A stretch of DNA of 32,795 nt, taken from the NCBI GenBank assembly GCA_900315895.1, contig ONAY01000019.1:1-32795 (forward strand), written 5' to 3'. The notes under the pieces are model-generated. The model worked only from the letters and a program-made list of their open reading frames with translations. It was not told where the DNA came from and made no database searches. A program made the position numbers and the translations under genes. Every line of letters starts with the position of its first letter. Position 1 is the stretch's first letter. This document shows, in pieces, positions 24,572-31,618 of the stretch. Source of the DNA: an uncultured Eubacteriales bacterium (GTDB taxonomy: Bacteria; Bacillota; Clostridia; Peptostreptococcales; Anaerovoracaceae).

Positions 24572-24625
24572 CACCTACCTTCGATGTCCATCATACCATA
24601 CCGGTAGGTGGATTTCAATCCACCT
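24572..24625 (-). promoter_or_regulatory. rrf2 promoter with predicted Rrf2 operators
   Basis: On the minus strand -35 TTGAAA (24618-24613) and -10 TATGAT (24595-24590) are 17 bp apart. CACCTACC (24610-24603) lies in the spacer and GGTAGGTG (24579-24572) lies just downstream of -10; together they are an inverted pair. A separate palindrome AGGTGGATT-TC-AATCCACCT (24606-24625) covers the -35. This layout suits autorepression. Confidence 0.65.
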
Positions 24626-24658
24626 GCCGCCCTGCCTCAAAACACCTGCGGCTCACCC

Positions 24659-25096
24659 TTAATGGTTCTCGGCGCAGCTGGCGCAGTCCACCACTCCCTT
24701 GAATTCTTCGGGATCGTAGGGGATGCCGTTTTTGTCGTAGTAATCCTTGAGAGCCAGCTTGATGGCCTCTTCGGCCAGCACGGAGCAGTGAAGCTTGTGG
24801 ATGGGAAGGCCGTCCAGGGCCTCCGTCACAGCCTTGTTGGTGAGGGCCGCCGCCTCTTCAACGGGCTTGCCCTTGATGAGCTCGGTGGCCATGGAGCTGG
24901 AAGCTATGGCGCTGCCGCAGCCGAAGGTCTCGAACTTCACGTCAGAGATCACGTCGTCGTCTATTTTGAGATATATCTTCATGATGTCTCCGCACACCGG
25001 ATTGCCGGCCTCGCCCACACCGTCAGCGTCCTCGATTACGCCCACGTTCCTGGGGTTGCGGAAATGATCCATTACCTTATCACTGTATAAAGCCAT
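24659..25096 (-). CDS. iscU: Fe-S cluster scaffold protein, IscU/NifU-N type
   Basis: This 145-residue scaffold assembles Fe-S clusters with sulfur from IscS. The three ligand cysteines are C35 in GNPVCGDIM (with D37), C60 in TFGCGSAIASSS and C104 in LHCSVLAEEAI. The C-terminal CASCAENH adds two more cysteines, as in many clostridial forms. It follows iscS by 26 bp with AGGAGG upstream. No HscA/HscB genes are present, as is usual for Bacillota. Confidence 0.93.
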   Translation of the reverse strand: MALYSDKVMDHFRNPRNVGVIEDADGVGEAGNPVCGDIMKIYLKIDDDVISDVKFETFGCGSAIASSSMATELIKGKPVEEAAALTNKAVTEALDGLPIHKLHCSVLAEEAIKLALKDYYDKNGIPYDPEEFKGVVDCASCAENH

Positions 25097-25122
25097 TGTG
25101 TTTTCCTCCTCTTGCTCCGTAC

Positions 25123-26313
25123 CTATTCACTGAATACGTGGGTCCTCTTGCCTGTTACCAGATCTCTCCAGAAGGGCGACATGTTCCTGAGATATGTCAC
25201 CACATCCGTGACCGCCTGAATGATCTGATCCACGTCTTCCTCTGTGGTGTCCTCTCCGATGGTCAGCCTCAGGGACCCGTGGGCGACCTCGTGGGGCCTG
25301 CCGATGGCCAGCAGCACGTGGCTGGGATCCAGCGACCCGGAAGTGCATGCGCTTCCCGATGATGCGCAGATGCCCTTGTCGTCCAGAAGGAGCAGCATGG
25401 ACTCCCCTTCGATCCCCTCGAAGCAGTAGTTCACATTGCCGGGAAGACGATGCTCGCGGCTTCCGTTCAGTTCGCCGTAGGGGATCTTGTCCAGGCCGTC
25501 CATCAGGCGGTCTCTCAGGGCCGTCATCCGGGCAGCGTTCTCCTCCATGTGGTCGCAGGCCTCAGTGAGAGCCGCAGCCATGGCCACGATGGCGGGGATG
25601 TTCTCTGTTCCCGCGCGCTTGCCCCTCTCCTGGGCTCCGCCGTTGATGAGATTGTGGAGCACTATGCCGCGCCTTGTGTAGAGTACTCCGATGCCCTTGG
25701 GCCCGTGGAACTTGTGGGCCGAAAGTGAGAGCATGTCGATGTTTTGCTCTTTTACATCTATCTTTATGTGTCCTGCCGCCTGCACAGCGTCGGTGTGGAA
25801 GACCACGCCCTTCTCCCTGCAGATCTTTCCGATCTCAGCTATGGGCTGGATAGTGCCGATCTCGTTGTTTGCATACATTATGGTGACCAGGCAGGTATCC
25901 TCGCGAATGGCCTCTGCCACCTGTGCAGGGTCGATGATGCCGGTGCTGTGTACGTCAAGAAGGGTCACCTCAAAGCCTTCCTTCTCAAGCTTCTCCAGGG
26001 TGTGGAGCACGGCGTGATGCTCGAAGGCGGTGGATATTATATGTTTCTTTCCTTTTTTCTCTCCGGATCTTGCGGCGGATAAGATCGCCTGATTGTCCGC
26101 CTCGCTTCCGCCTGATGTGAATGTGATCTCCCAGGGGTTGCAGTTCAGGCACTTCGCCACCTTCTCCCTGGCCTCCTCCAGGGCCTCCTTGGCCTTCTGA
26201 CCGAAGGAGTAAAGGCTGGACGGGTTGCCGTAGTACTCGCTCATGTATGGCAGCATTGCCTCGATGGCGGTTCGGCTCATCCTTGTGGTCGCCGCGTTGT
26301 CAGCATATATCAT
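25123..26313 (-). CDS. iscS: Cysteine desulfurase
   Basis: This 396-residue PLP enzyme converts cysteine to alanine and a protein-bound persulfide for Fe-S assembly. It opens with [11 protein letters not shown], has the Schiff-base lysine K201 in [10 protein letters not shown] and the persulfide cysteine C323 in SSGSACTSG, whose loop is of the IscS/NifS long type. Start at 26313 has GAGG upstream; an earlier in-frame start at 26364 would lie within the predicted operator region. The operon iscS-iscU is transcribed from 26397-26369. Confidence 0.94.
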   Translation of the reverse strand: MIYADNAATTRMSRTAIEAMLPYMSEYYGNPSSLYSFGQKAKEALEEAREKVAKCLNCNPWEITFTSGGSEADNQAILSAARSGEKKGKKHIISTAFEHHAVLHTLEKLEKEGFEVTLLDVHSTGIIDPAQVAEAIREDTCLVTIMYANNEIGTIQPIAEIGKICREKGVVFHTDAVQAAGHIKIDVKEQNIDMLSLSAHKFHGPKGIGVLYTRRGIVLHNLINGGAQERGKRAGTENIPAIVAMAAALTEACDHMEENAARMTALRDRLMDGLDKIPYGELNGSREHRLPGNVNYCFEGIEGESMLLLLDDKGICASSGSACTSGSLDPSHVLLAIGRPHEVAHGSLRLTIGEDTTEEDVDQIIQAVTDVVTYLRNMSPFWRDLVTGKRTHVFSE

Positions 26314-26343
26314 TGTCTTTTCCTCTTTCTTTACATGGTTTTT

Positions 26344-26397
26344 ACCTACCTCTGTGGTAGGCAAATAGAATATACTATTATTTACCTACCTAGTCAA
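26344..26397 (-). promoter_or_regulatory. iscS promoter with predicted Rrf2 operators
   Basis: On the minus strand -35 TTGACT (26397-26392) and -10 TATATT (26374-26369) are exactly 17 bp apart. GGTAGGT (26390-26384) lies right after the -35. Downstream of the -10 there is an inverted repeat CCTACC-N5-GGTAGG (26345-26361). Binding at either site should block RNA polymerase. Confidence 0.7.
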
Positions 26398-26441
26398 GGG
26401 GTAAAAGCAAAATATTTTACTCAAAATTTATCAAAACACTG

Positions 26442-26492
26442 TTGACAGCCACCGCAGTTTATTCTATACTACCTACCAAACAGATAGGTAGT
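26442..26492 (+). promoter_or_regulatory. cysK promoter with predicted Rrf2 operator
   Basis: Consensus -35 TTGACA (26442-26447) and -10 TATACT (26465-26470) are 17 bp apart. A perfect inverted repeat ACTACCTA-N9-TAGGTAGT (26468-26492) overlaps the -10 and the expected transcription start. The half-site is the same as at iscS and rrf2. Confidence 0.72.
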
Positions 26493-26507
26493 CAAAGGAG
26501 GCATATC

Positions 26508-27440
26508 ATGTCGAACATCAAAACTAATCTCATTGACCTCATCGGAAAGACACCACTGTTCTTGGCGTCGAGATACAGCAAAGATGCGGGTCTTCATGGC
26601 GCGCTTCTTGCGAAGCTGGAGTATTTGAATCCCGCAGGCTCCGTCAAGGACAGAGTGGCATGGTCAATGATCCTGGACGCGGAGGAGAAGGGCATCCTCA
26701 AGCCCGGTGCCACCATCATCGAGCCCACCAGCGGCAACACCGGAATAGGCCTGGCAGCGGTGGCTGCCTCCCGCGGTTATCAGGCGATCTTCACCCTGCC
26801 TGAGACCATGAGTGTGGAGCGTCGCAAACTTCTGGCAGCCTACGGAGCCCAGCTGGTCCTCACTGAGGGGGCCAAGGGTATGAAGGGTGCCATCGAGAAG
26901 GCCAATGAGCTGAACGCCGAGATCCCAGACTCCGTGATCCTGGGTCAGTTCGTGAACCCCGCAAACCCTGCGATCCACTACAGGACCACCGGCCCGGAGA
27001 TCTGGAAACAGACCGAGGGCAAGGTGGACATCTTCGTGGCAGGCGTAGGCACCGGCGGAACCATCACCGGCGTGGGCCGCTACCTCAAGGAGCAAAACCC
27101 TGAAGTCAAGGTCGTCGCAGTGGAGCCCGCCACTTCTCCCGTACTTTCCAAGGGAACTCCGGGAGCCCACAAGATCCAGGGCATCGGAGCAGGCTTCGTC
27201 CCCGAAGTGCTGGATACCGGCATCTATGACGAAGTCATAGCCATCGAGAACGAGGACGCCTTCGCAGAGGGAAAACGTTTCGCAGTCACCGAGGGAATAC
27301 TCGTAGGCATCTCCTCCGGTGCGGCTCTCAAGGCCGGACAGATCCTGGCCTCCCGCCCCGAAAACCAAGGCAAGTGCATCGTGGTGCTTCTCCCCGATTC
27401 CGGAGACAGATACCTGTCAACTCCTCTGTTTGGAGAGTAA
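26508..27440 (+). CDS. cysK: Cysteine synthase (O-acetylserine sulfhydrylase)
   Basis: This 310-residue PLP enzyme makes cysteine from O-acetylserine and sulfide. The Schiff-base lysine is K47 in NPAGSVKDR, the phosphate/substrate loop is TSGNTG (74-79), and GTGGTITG and GISSGAA follow as expected. The start is ATG 26508 with AAAGGAGG upstream; a longer frame from 26442 would begin on the promoter. It is divergent from iscS, and cysE, which supplies its substrate, lies 4 kb downstream on the other strand. A strong terminator follows. Confidence 0.95.
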   Translation: MSNIKTNLIDLIGKTPLFLASRYSKDAGLHGALLAKLEYLNPAGSVKDRVAWSMILDAEEKGILKPGATIIEPTSGNTGIGLAAVAASRGYQAIFTLPETMSVERRKLLAAYGAQLVLTEGAKGMKGAIEKANELNAEIPDSVILGQFVNPANPAIHYRTTGPEIWKQTEGKVDIFVAGVGTGGTITGVGRYLKEQNPEVKVVAVEPATSPVLSKGTPGAHKIQGIGAGFVPEVLDTGIYDEVIAIENEDAFAEGKRFAVTEGILVGISSGAALKAGQILASRPENQGKCIVVLLPDSGDRYLSTPLFGE

Positions 27441-27450
27441 TATCCATAGA

Positions 27451-27486
27451 AAAGAACCCGGTATACGAAGGTATACCGGGTTCTTT
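27451..27486. terminator. Bidirectional terminator after cysK
   Basis: A 16-bp perfect stem, AAAGAACCCGGTATAC and its complement, with loop GAAG. It ends in TTCTTT on the plus strand and serves both cysK and the convergent small membrane-protein gene. Confidence 0.88.
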
Positions 27487-27505
27487 GCGTCTTTGATCAT
27501 TCAAT

Positions 27506-27871
27506 TTAATCCTTTATGCGTATGACGTAATCGGGTTTGTCGGGCAGATACTTGATCCTGACCACGCTCCCTTCGTGAAGATCTCCGTACCAGTACTCTT
27601 GATCCTTGTAAGTCTCCACGCTCTTTCCGCTGGCAAGCCTGGCCTCCACCGTCTCTCCGTTCTCGGTCCTGTAGGTCACAAAATATGCATAGTCCGTGGA
27701 GGTGGCCAGCGTATCCGGATCTGTACTGGTGTTCTCCCATATCCTGGTCACCACAGCTTCAGCGTCAAGTCCGGCCTCTTTGAGGTCTCTGTTCCTTTTG
27801 GCAGTGATCAGCATCAAGCAGATGACCACCACTACTACTGCAACGATCACGAAAATAATAATCTTATCCAT
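27506..27871 (-). CDS. Small membrane-anchored protein of unknown function
   Basis: This 121-residue protein has one strongly hydrophobic segment at about 4-22 followed by KRNR, so the C-terminal domain of about 95 residues is likely in the cytoplasm with the membrane helix as anchor, or outside if the helix is a signal anchor. The domain is beta-rich (YAYFVTYRTENG, GSVVRIKYLPDKPDYV) and resembles DUF3592-like proteins, but I cannot assign it firmly. It appears to be alone between cysK and the polymerase gene. Confidence 0.65.
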   Translation of the reverse strand: MDKIIIFVIVAVVVVVICLMLITAKRNRDLKEAGLDAEAVVTRIWENTSTDPDTLATSTDYAYFVTYRTENGETVEARLASGKSVETYKDQEYWYGDLHEGSVVRIKYLPDKPDYVIRIKD

Positions 27872-27928
27872 AGTTCAGATCCTTTCATGTATTTATTATA
27901 AGTTTTTGTTCCTTACTGTTCGAAACAT

Positions 27929-29236
27929 CTACCTCCCGCCCCGGCGGATGGTACCAGAGCCGAACTTGCCATTTATCATGTCCAGAAGTCTGTCCATCTC
28001 CGGATCAGCCCTTAGCGCAGCCTGCTCCCGGGCTTTGGCCAGATCCTCCAGAGTCATCTGGCTTTCCTCTTCATCTCCCTGGGTAAGGCTGCTGACGCCC
28101 ACACCCAAAAGCCTGATACCGGACTGCTCTTTGTACAGTCCCTGCTCCCCGCCTTCTCCGAACATGAGAGATCTGAGAAGCTTCATTGAGCTTTGAAATA
28201 TCTCGTTACCGTCATCTGTGGCCCGTTCCAGCCTGGTCTGCCTGGAGTGCCTGCGAAAATCCGATGTCTTCACCGTAACCGTGACGGTAAGACCCTTGAC
28301 CGAGTCTTTTTTAAGGCGGGCAGACACCTTGTCCGAAAGCTTCCTTATGATGACCGGCGCCTGTTCCTCGTAATTGTCTCTTGTTATGTCCTGAGCCGTG
28401 GTGGTCTCGTTGGAGTAGCTCTTGGCCGCCTCGCGCTCCACCCGGACCAACGTGCTTCCCCGGCCGTTGGCGGCCTGGTGGATGTATTCTCCAGAACTCT
28501 CCCCCAGAAGGACCCTTAGGATGGCCGGATCCATCGCAGCAGCGTCGCCGATGGTCCTGATACCCATACCCTCCAGCTTGGCGGCGGTCTTGGGTCCGCA
28601 GCCAAAAAGATCACCGATCTTAAGTGGCCACATCTTGGACGGCACCTGGTCTGGCCAGAGCTCATGGGTCAGGTCGGGTTTTCGGAAGTCCGAAGCCATC
28701 TTTGAGAGAAGCTTGTTGGTGGAGATCCCCACGTTCACCGTGAATCCCAGGGCCCGCCGGACGTTGTCCCTGATCATGTCCGCCACCTTCACCGCAGCCT
28801 CCCGCACCGCAGGATCAGCCGGATCCACCTCACCGATCCCAGGCATCTCAGAAATGAACTCCGTTATGTCCACAAATGCCTCATCTATGGAAGCGGGCTC
28901 CACCAGCCTGGAATAGCTGCGCAAAATATCCATGAACCTGTGTGAATAAGCTCTGTAGGTATCAAAATCCGAGGGTACTAGGATCAGGTCCGGGCATTTT
29001 TTCAGAGCCTGAGCTACCGGCTCTCCGGTGGTCACTCCGTACTTCTTGGCCGGGATGGACCTGGCTGTAATGACTCCGTGGCGGGTGGCCACGTCTCCTC
29101 CAACGGCTGAGGGCACAGTCCTCAGATCCAGAGCCTTTGGGTCCTCCTTGAGTCTCTTCACCGCTGACCAGGACAGGAAGGCGCTGTTCACATCCACGTG
29201 GAAGATTATTCTGTTTTCGCTGTTTTCTCTGTCCAT
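27929..29236 (-). CDS. dinB: Y-family DNA polymerase (Pol IV/DinB-like)
   Basis: This 435-residue translesion polymerase has the palm motif FHVDVNSAF with metal ligand D15 and SIDEAFVD with D118/E119. A helix-hairpin-helix region (GCGPKTAAKLEGMGIRTIG) and a little-finger domain with YSNETT follow. The C-terminal part has a Glu-rich linker and ends in an Arg-rich tail. The start at 29236 is preferred because AAAGG lies upstream; the frame continues to 29383 but would cover the promoter of the divergent gene. No LexA-type box was recognised. Confidence 0.9.
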   Translation of the reverse strand: MDRENSENRIIFHVDVNSAFLSWSAVKRLKEDPKALDLRTVPSAVGGDVATRHGVITARSIPAKKYGVTTGEPVAQALKKCPDLILVPSDFDTYRAYSHRFMDILRSYSRLVEPASIDEAFVDITEFISEMPGIGEVDPADPAVREAAVKVADMIRDNVRRALGFTVNVGISTNKLLSKMASDFRKPDLTHELWPDQVPSKMWPLKIGDLFGCGPKTAAKLEGMGIRTIGDAAAMDPAILRVLLGESSGEYIHQAANGRGSTLVRVEREAAKSYSNETTTAQDITRDNYEEQAPVIIRKLSDKVSARLKKDSVKGLTVTVTVKTSDFRRHSRQTRLERATDDGNEIFQSSMKLLRSLMFGEGGEQGLYKEQSGIRLLGVGVSSLTQGDEEESQMTLEDLAKAREQAALRADPEMDRLLDMINGKFGSGTIRRGGR

Positions 29237-29311
29237 TCCGGAGCCTTTCGTATATTTCAAGTCGATTTTATCATATTGCGCAGGGTTTTGGGGGCTGGGG
29301 GCGCGAATTTT

Positions 29312-29342
29312 TTGCACAATGAAGGGAAGGCTGTGATATAAT
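29312..29342 (+). promoter_or_regulatory. Promoter of the YczE-like gene
   Basis: A -10 TATAAT (29337-29342, with upstream TG) lies 19 bp from TTGCAC (29312-29317). The first start codon usable by transcription from here is the ATG at 29350, about eight bases after the -10, so the mRNA may have almost no leader. Confidence 0.5.
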
Positions 29343-29349
29343 GGCGGAA

Positions 29350-30036
29350 ATGAACTTGAAAACCCTTCCCCAAAATTCAACAACAGGCGAGATAATCCGT
29401 GGCATGATAGTGGCGGCCATCAGTCTTTTCCTCAATGGACTGGGGGTCTACCTGACCATACACGCGGCCATCGGCGTCGGCCCCTGGGACGTGCTTAACA
29501 TAGGCCTGTCCAAGACCCTGGGCATTCTGTACGGCAACGCTTCGATCACCGTGGGATTCATCATCCTGGGGATCGACATCCTGCTTAAGGAGCCCATCGG
29601 CATCGCCATGATCATTGATACACTGGTGGTGGGCAAGGCAGTGGACTTTTTTAACTGGATCGACGTGGTGCCCGTGCCCGGGACCCTGGTGGGCAGTATC
29701 GTCATGATGATCATCGGCCTCTTCATCATGGGTTACACCCAATACGGCTACATGTGGGCATCCCTGGGCTGCGGCCCGAGAGACACCCTTCTCGTGGGCC
29801 TCAAAAGGCATGCCGGCCGCTTCCCCATCGGCGGGGTCAGCATAGTGCTGCTGTCCCTGGTCACCCTGATCGGCTGGCTACTGGGCGGGCCTGTAGGGAT
29901 CGGCACCATCATCTGCGCCTTCCTGGCAGGACCCATCATGCAGTTCGCCTTCTGGACCGTGGGCTTCATCCCCACCGAGGTGGACCACCAGAACATACTA
30001 AAGTCCTTCCGGATCATTTTCGGGAAGACCAGGTAG
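29350..30036 (+). CDS. YczE/YitT-like integral membrane protein
   Basis: This protein of about 228 residues has five to six hydrophobic helices and the signature IHAAIGVGPWDVLNIGLS, then GCGPRDTLLVGLKR, which mark the YczE (COG2364) family. Its function is not established; some relatives are tied to peptide or antibiotic production, but no such genes are here. The ATG at 29341 overlaps the predicted -10 and cannot be used by that promoter. ATG 29350 would be nearly leaderless. A later Met at 29404 is a third option with no good ribosome binding site. Confidence 0.8.
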   Translation: MNLKTLPQNSTTGEIIRGMIVAAISLFLNGLGVYLTIHAAIGVGPWDVLNIGLSKTLGILYGNASITVGFIILGIDILLKEPIGIAMIIDTLVVGKAVDFFNWIDVVPVPGTLVGSIVMMIIGLFIMGYTQYGYMWASLGCGPRDTLLVGLKRHAGRFPIGGVSIVLLSLVTLIGWLLGGPVGIGTIICAFLAGPIMQFAFWTVGFIPTEVDHQNILKSFRIIFGKTR

Positions 30037-30039
30037 CCA

Positions 30040-30068
30040 TTGCCAAGTTCCCGCAGGGAATATATAAT
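30040..30068 (+). promoter_or_regulatory. Promoter of the NYN-domain gene
   Basis: -35 TTGCCA (30040-30045) and a perfect -10 TATAAT (30063-30068) are 17 bp apart. They begin directly after the YczE stop codon. Confidence 0.75.
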
Positions 30069-30105
30069 CGTAATTAAGATAAACATAAGATACAGGAGAA
30101 TATAT

Positions 30106-30912
30106 ATGAGTGACGAAACCAGGATCGCCCTTCTCATAGACGCAGAAAACATCAGCGCCCAGTACGCTGACTACATATTGGACGAGGTTGCCAACTACGG
30201 CACCTGCTCCTACAAGAGGATCTACGGCAGTTGGGACCGCATAGTCAAGACCAAGTGGGAGTCCGAGATCAACAAGAACTCCCTGAAGCCGGTGATGCTC
30301 CTCAACAACACCAGGGGCAAGAACGCATCCGACTCCGCTCTGATCATCGACGCCATGGACATCCTCTATGCCGGAAACATCGACGGATTCTGCATAGTGT
30401 CCACCGACTCCGACTTCACCGCCCTGGCTCGCCGTCTAACCGAGGCAGGCAAGATGGTCATCGGCATGGGCGAGTCCGACAAGGCCACCGAGGCCCTGGA
30501 GAACGCCTACGACAAGTTCGTCTACATCGACGTGCTGGCCCGCCAGGCCGAGGAAGAGCGCGCCGCGGAGCTTGCCGCAGAGGCCAAGGCCCGCAAAGCC
30601 GCCCGGGAGGCTCAGGACGCCAAGTCCAAGGACAGCAAAAAACCCAAGGACGGCAACCTTCCCAGTAAGAAGATGCTGGAGAAGCGCATCAAGGAGATCA
30701 TCATGGACAACGATGACAAGTCCCGTCCCACCGATCTGGGCGAGATCGGCCAGGAGCTGAACAAGACCTTCCGCACCTTCGACGTCCGCTACTATAACCG
30801 CAAAGGCGGTAAGAAATACAAATATCTCAAAGAATTCGTAAGTGACATCAAGGGTCTCTCCCTCGATGAGAGCTCAAGGAACAGGATCTACGTGAGCCTG
30901 GAAAAGAAATAA
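30106..30912 (+). CDS. NYN-domain protein with OST-HTH/LOTUS-like domain
   Basis: This 268-residue protein has an N-terminal NYN (PIN-like) nuclease domain with acidic residues in LLIDAENIS (D12), ASDSALIIDAMD (D76, D82) and STDSDFTALARRL (D101, D103). A charged Ala/Lys/Glu coiled-coil linker (about 145-185) leads to a C-terminal OST-HTH/LOTUS-type domain (about 188-268, with RYYNRKGGKKYKYLKEF), which in relatives binds RNA. It is likely an RNA-processing or RNA-binding protein. The start has CAGGAG upstream. A 63-residue protein follows after 11 bp. Confidence 0.87.
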   Translation: MSDETRIALLIDAENISAQYADYILDEVANYGTCSYKRIYGSWDRIVKTKWESEINKNSLKPVMLLNNTRGKNASDSALIIDAMDILYAGNIDGFCIVSTDSDFTALARRLTEAGKMVIGMGESDKATEALENAYDKFVYIDVLARQAEEERAAELAAEAKARKAAREAQDAKSKDSKKPKDGNLPSKKMLEKRIKEIIMDNDDKSRPTDLGEIGQELNKTFRTFDVRYYNRKGGKKYKYLKEFVSDIKGLSLDESSRNRIYVSLEKK

Positions 30913-30923
30913 AGGAGGAAAAT

Positions 30924-31115
30924 ATGGGTTTCTTAAAGAATCTGGTAAATGCTGCCAAGGAGGCAGATGCCAAGCAAAAGGCTGAACAAGCAAAGCAGAA
31001 AGCAGAAAGAGATGCCATGTTCGGCAACATGGGCAAGGTGGGAAAAGTCCTGAAGTTCATCGATGACCACACCGAGGATGACAAGGAAGATCCCTTCAGA
31101 AACGACGATTTCTAA
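30924..31115 (+). CDS. Small charged protein of unknown function
   Basis: This 63-residue protein begins with MGFLKNLVNAAKEAD, continues as a Lys/Glu/Ala-rich helix with coiled-coil character, and ends in an acidic tail (HTEDDKEDPFRNDDF). The ribosome binding site AAAGGAGG overlaps the intergenic gap right after the NYN stop, so it is surely translated from the same mRNA. I do not recognise a family. A role with the NYN protein is an inference from the operon alone. Confidence 0.72.
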   Translation: MGFLKNLVNAAKEADAKQKAEQAKQKAERDAMFGNMGKVGKVLKFIDDHTEDDKEDPFRNDDF

Positions 31116-31129
31116 TATTATGATTAGGA

Positions 31130-31164
31130 AGCCGGGACCGCAAGGTTCCGGCTGTTTTGGTTTT
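31130..31164 (+). terminator. Terminator of the NYN operon
   Basis: A 10-bp stem AGCCGGGACC / GGTTCCGGCT (one G-T pair) with loop GCAA is followed by GTTTTGGTTTT. Confidence 0.8.
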
Positions 31165-31190
31165 GGGGGTTGATACGCGTAGCGGTGAGC

Positions 31191-31483
31191 TTTACTGCCT
31201 GAGAGCATTTTTTGAATATAAGCAGTAGAAAAATAAGCGGGTTTACTGTCTGTATTGAATTTTTTGCGCGCAGACAGTAAAAGGGATCGGGGTACGGCTT
31301 GAAAACACTTTTTCTCTCTCAGGCCGTATTTCTGAGCGCAAAAATACCGCTTGAAAACCATTTTTCTCTCCCAGGCCGTATTTCTGAGCAAAAAATACCG
31401 CTTGAAAACCATTTTTCTCTCTCAGGCCGTATTTCGGAGCAAAAAATACCGCTTGAAAACCATTTTTCTCTCTCAGGCCGTAT
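31191..31483. repeat. Right hairpin array, six units with 51-bp period
   Basis: Units begin at 31191, 31242, 31293, 31345, 31396 and 31447, so the step is 51 (once 52). Each has two inverted arms around a T-rich loop. Arms are TTTACTGC/GCAGTA in unit 1, TTTACTGTCTG/CAGACAGTAAA in unit 2, TACGGC/GCCGTA in unit 3, and TACCGC/GCCGTA with one mismatch in units 4-6. The stem is kept while its sequence changes between units 1-3, whereas units 4-6 are near-identical recent copies. Because 51 is a multiple of three, both strands show open frames with a 17-residue repeat; I treat these as artefacts. Confidence 0.8.
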
Positions 31484-31492
31484 CACCCTGAA

Positions 31493-31591
31493 TAAACTGT
31501 ACCCCAGAAAGTGGACACGCGGAAGCACAAAAAATGTATGATTTTTCCTGGTCACACCCGGTTTTCGGACATGCTTTTGATATGATTTTTC
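31493..31591. repeat. 99-bp inverted repeat, copy 2 (IS3-like end remnant)
   Basis: This is identical to the complement of 1-99. The tip TGTACCCCAGAAAGTGGACA starts at 31498, and the interior would run to the right, but similarity cannot be followed past 31591 because copy 1 ends at the window edge. No transposase frame follows; cysE ends at 31619. It is therefore a short remnant or a non-autonomous element. It begins 10 bp after the last GCCGTA of the hairpin array. Confidence 0.75.
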
Positions 31592-31618
31592 CGGCCCTGA
31601 CGGCCACGCCTAAGGTTT

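Noticed and set aside
29237-29340. LexA/SOS box upstream of the Y-family polymerase
   Set aside because: No GAAC-N4-GTTC-type site was found in the gap.
31191-31483. Array read as integron attC sites
   Set aside because: Units are short, hold no gene cassettes, lack the conserved core sites, and no integrase is nearby.
31299-31541. Open frames on both strands with a 17-residue repeat
   Set aside because: The 51-bp repeat unit is a multiple of three, so any frame without a stop stays open. There is no ribosome binding site, and the frames run into the 99-bp repeat.
31592-31618. GGCC-rich pairing after cysE as a terminator
   Set aside because: Only about 4 bp pair and the following A/T run belongs to the 99-bp repeat, so the evidence is weak.
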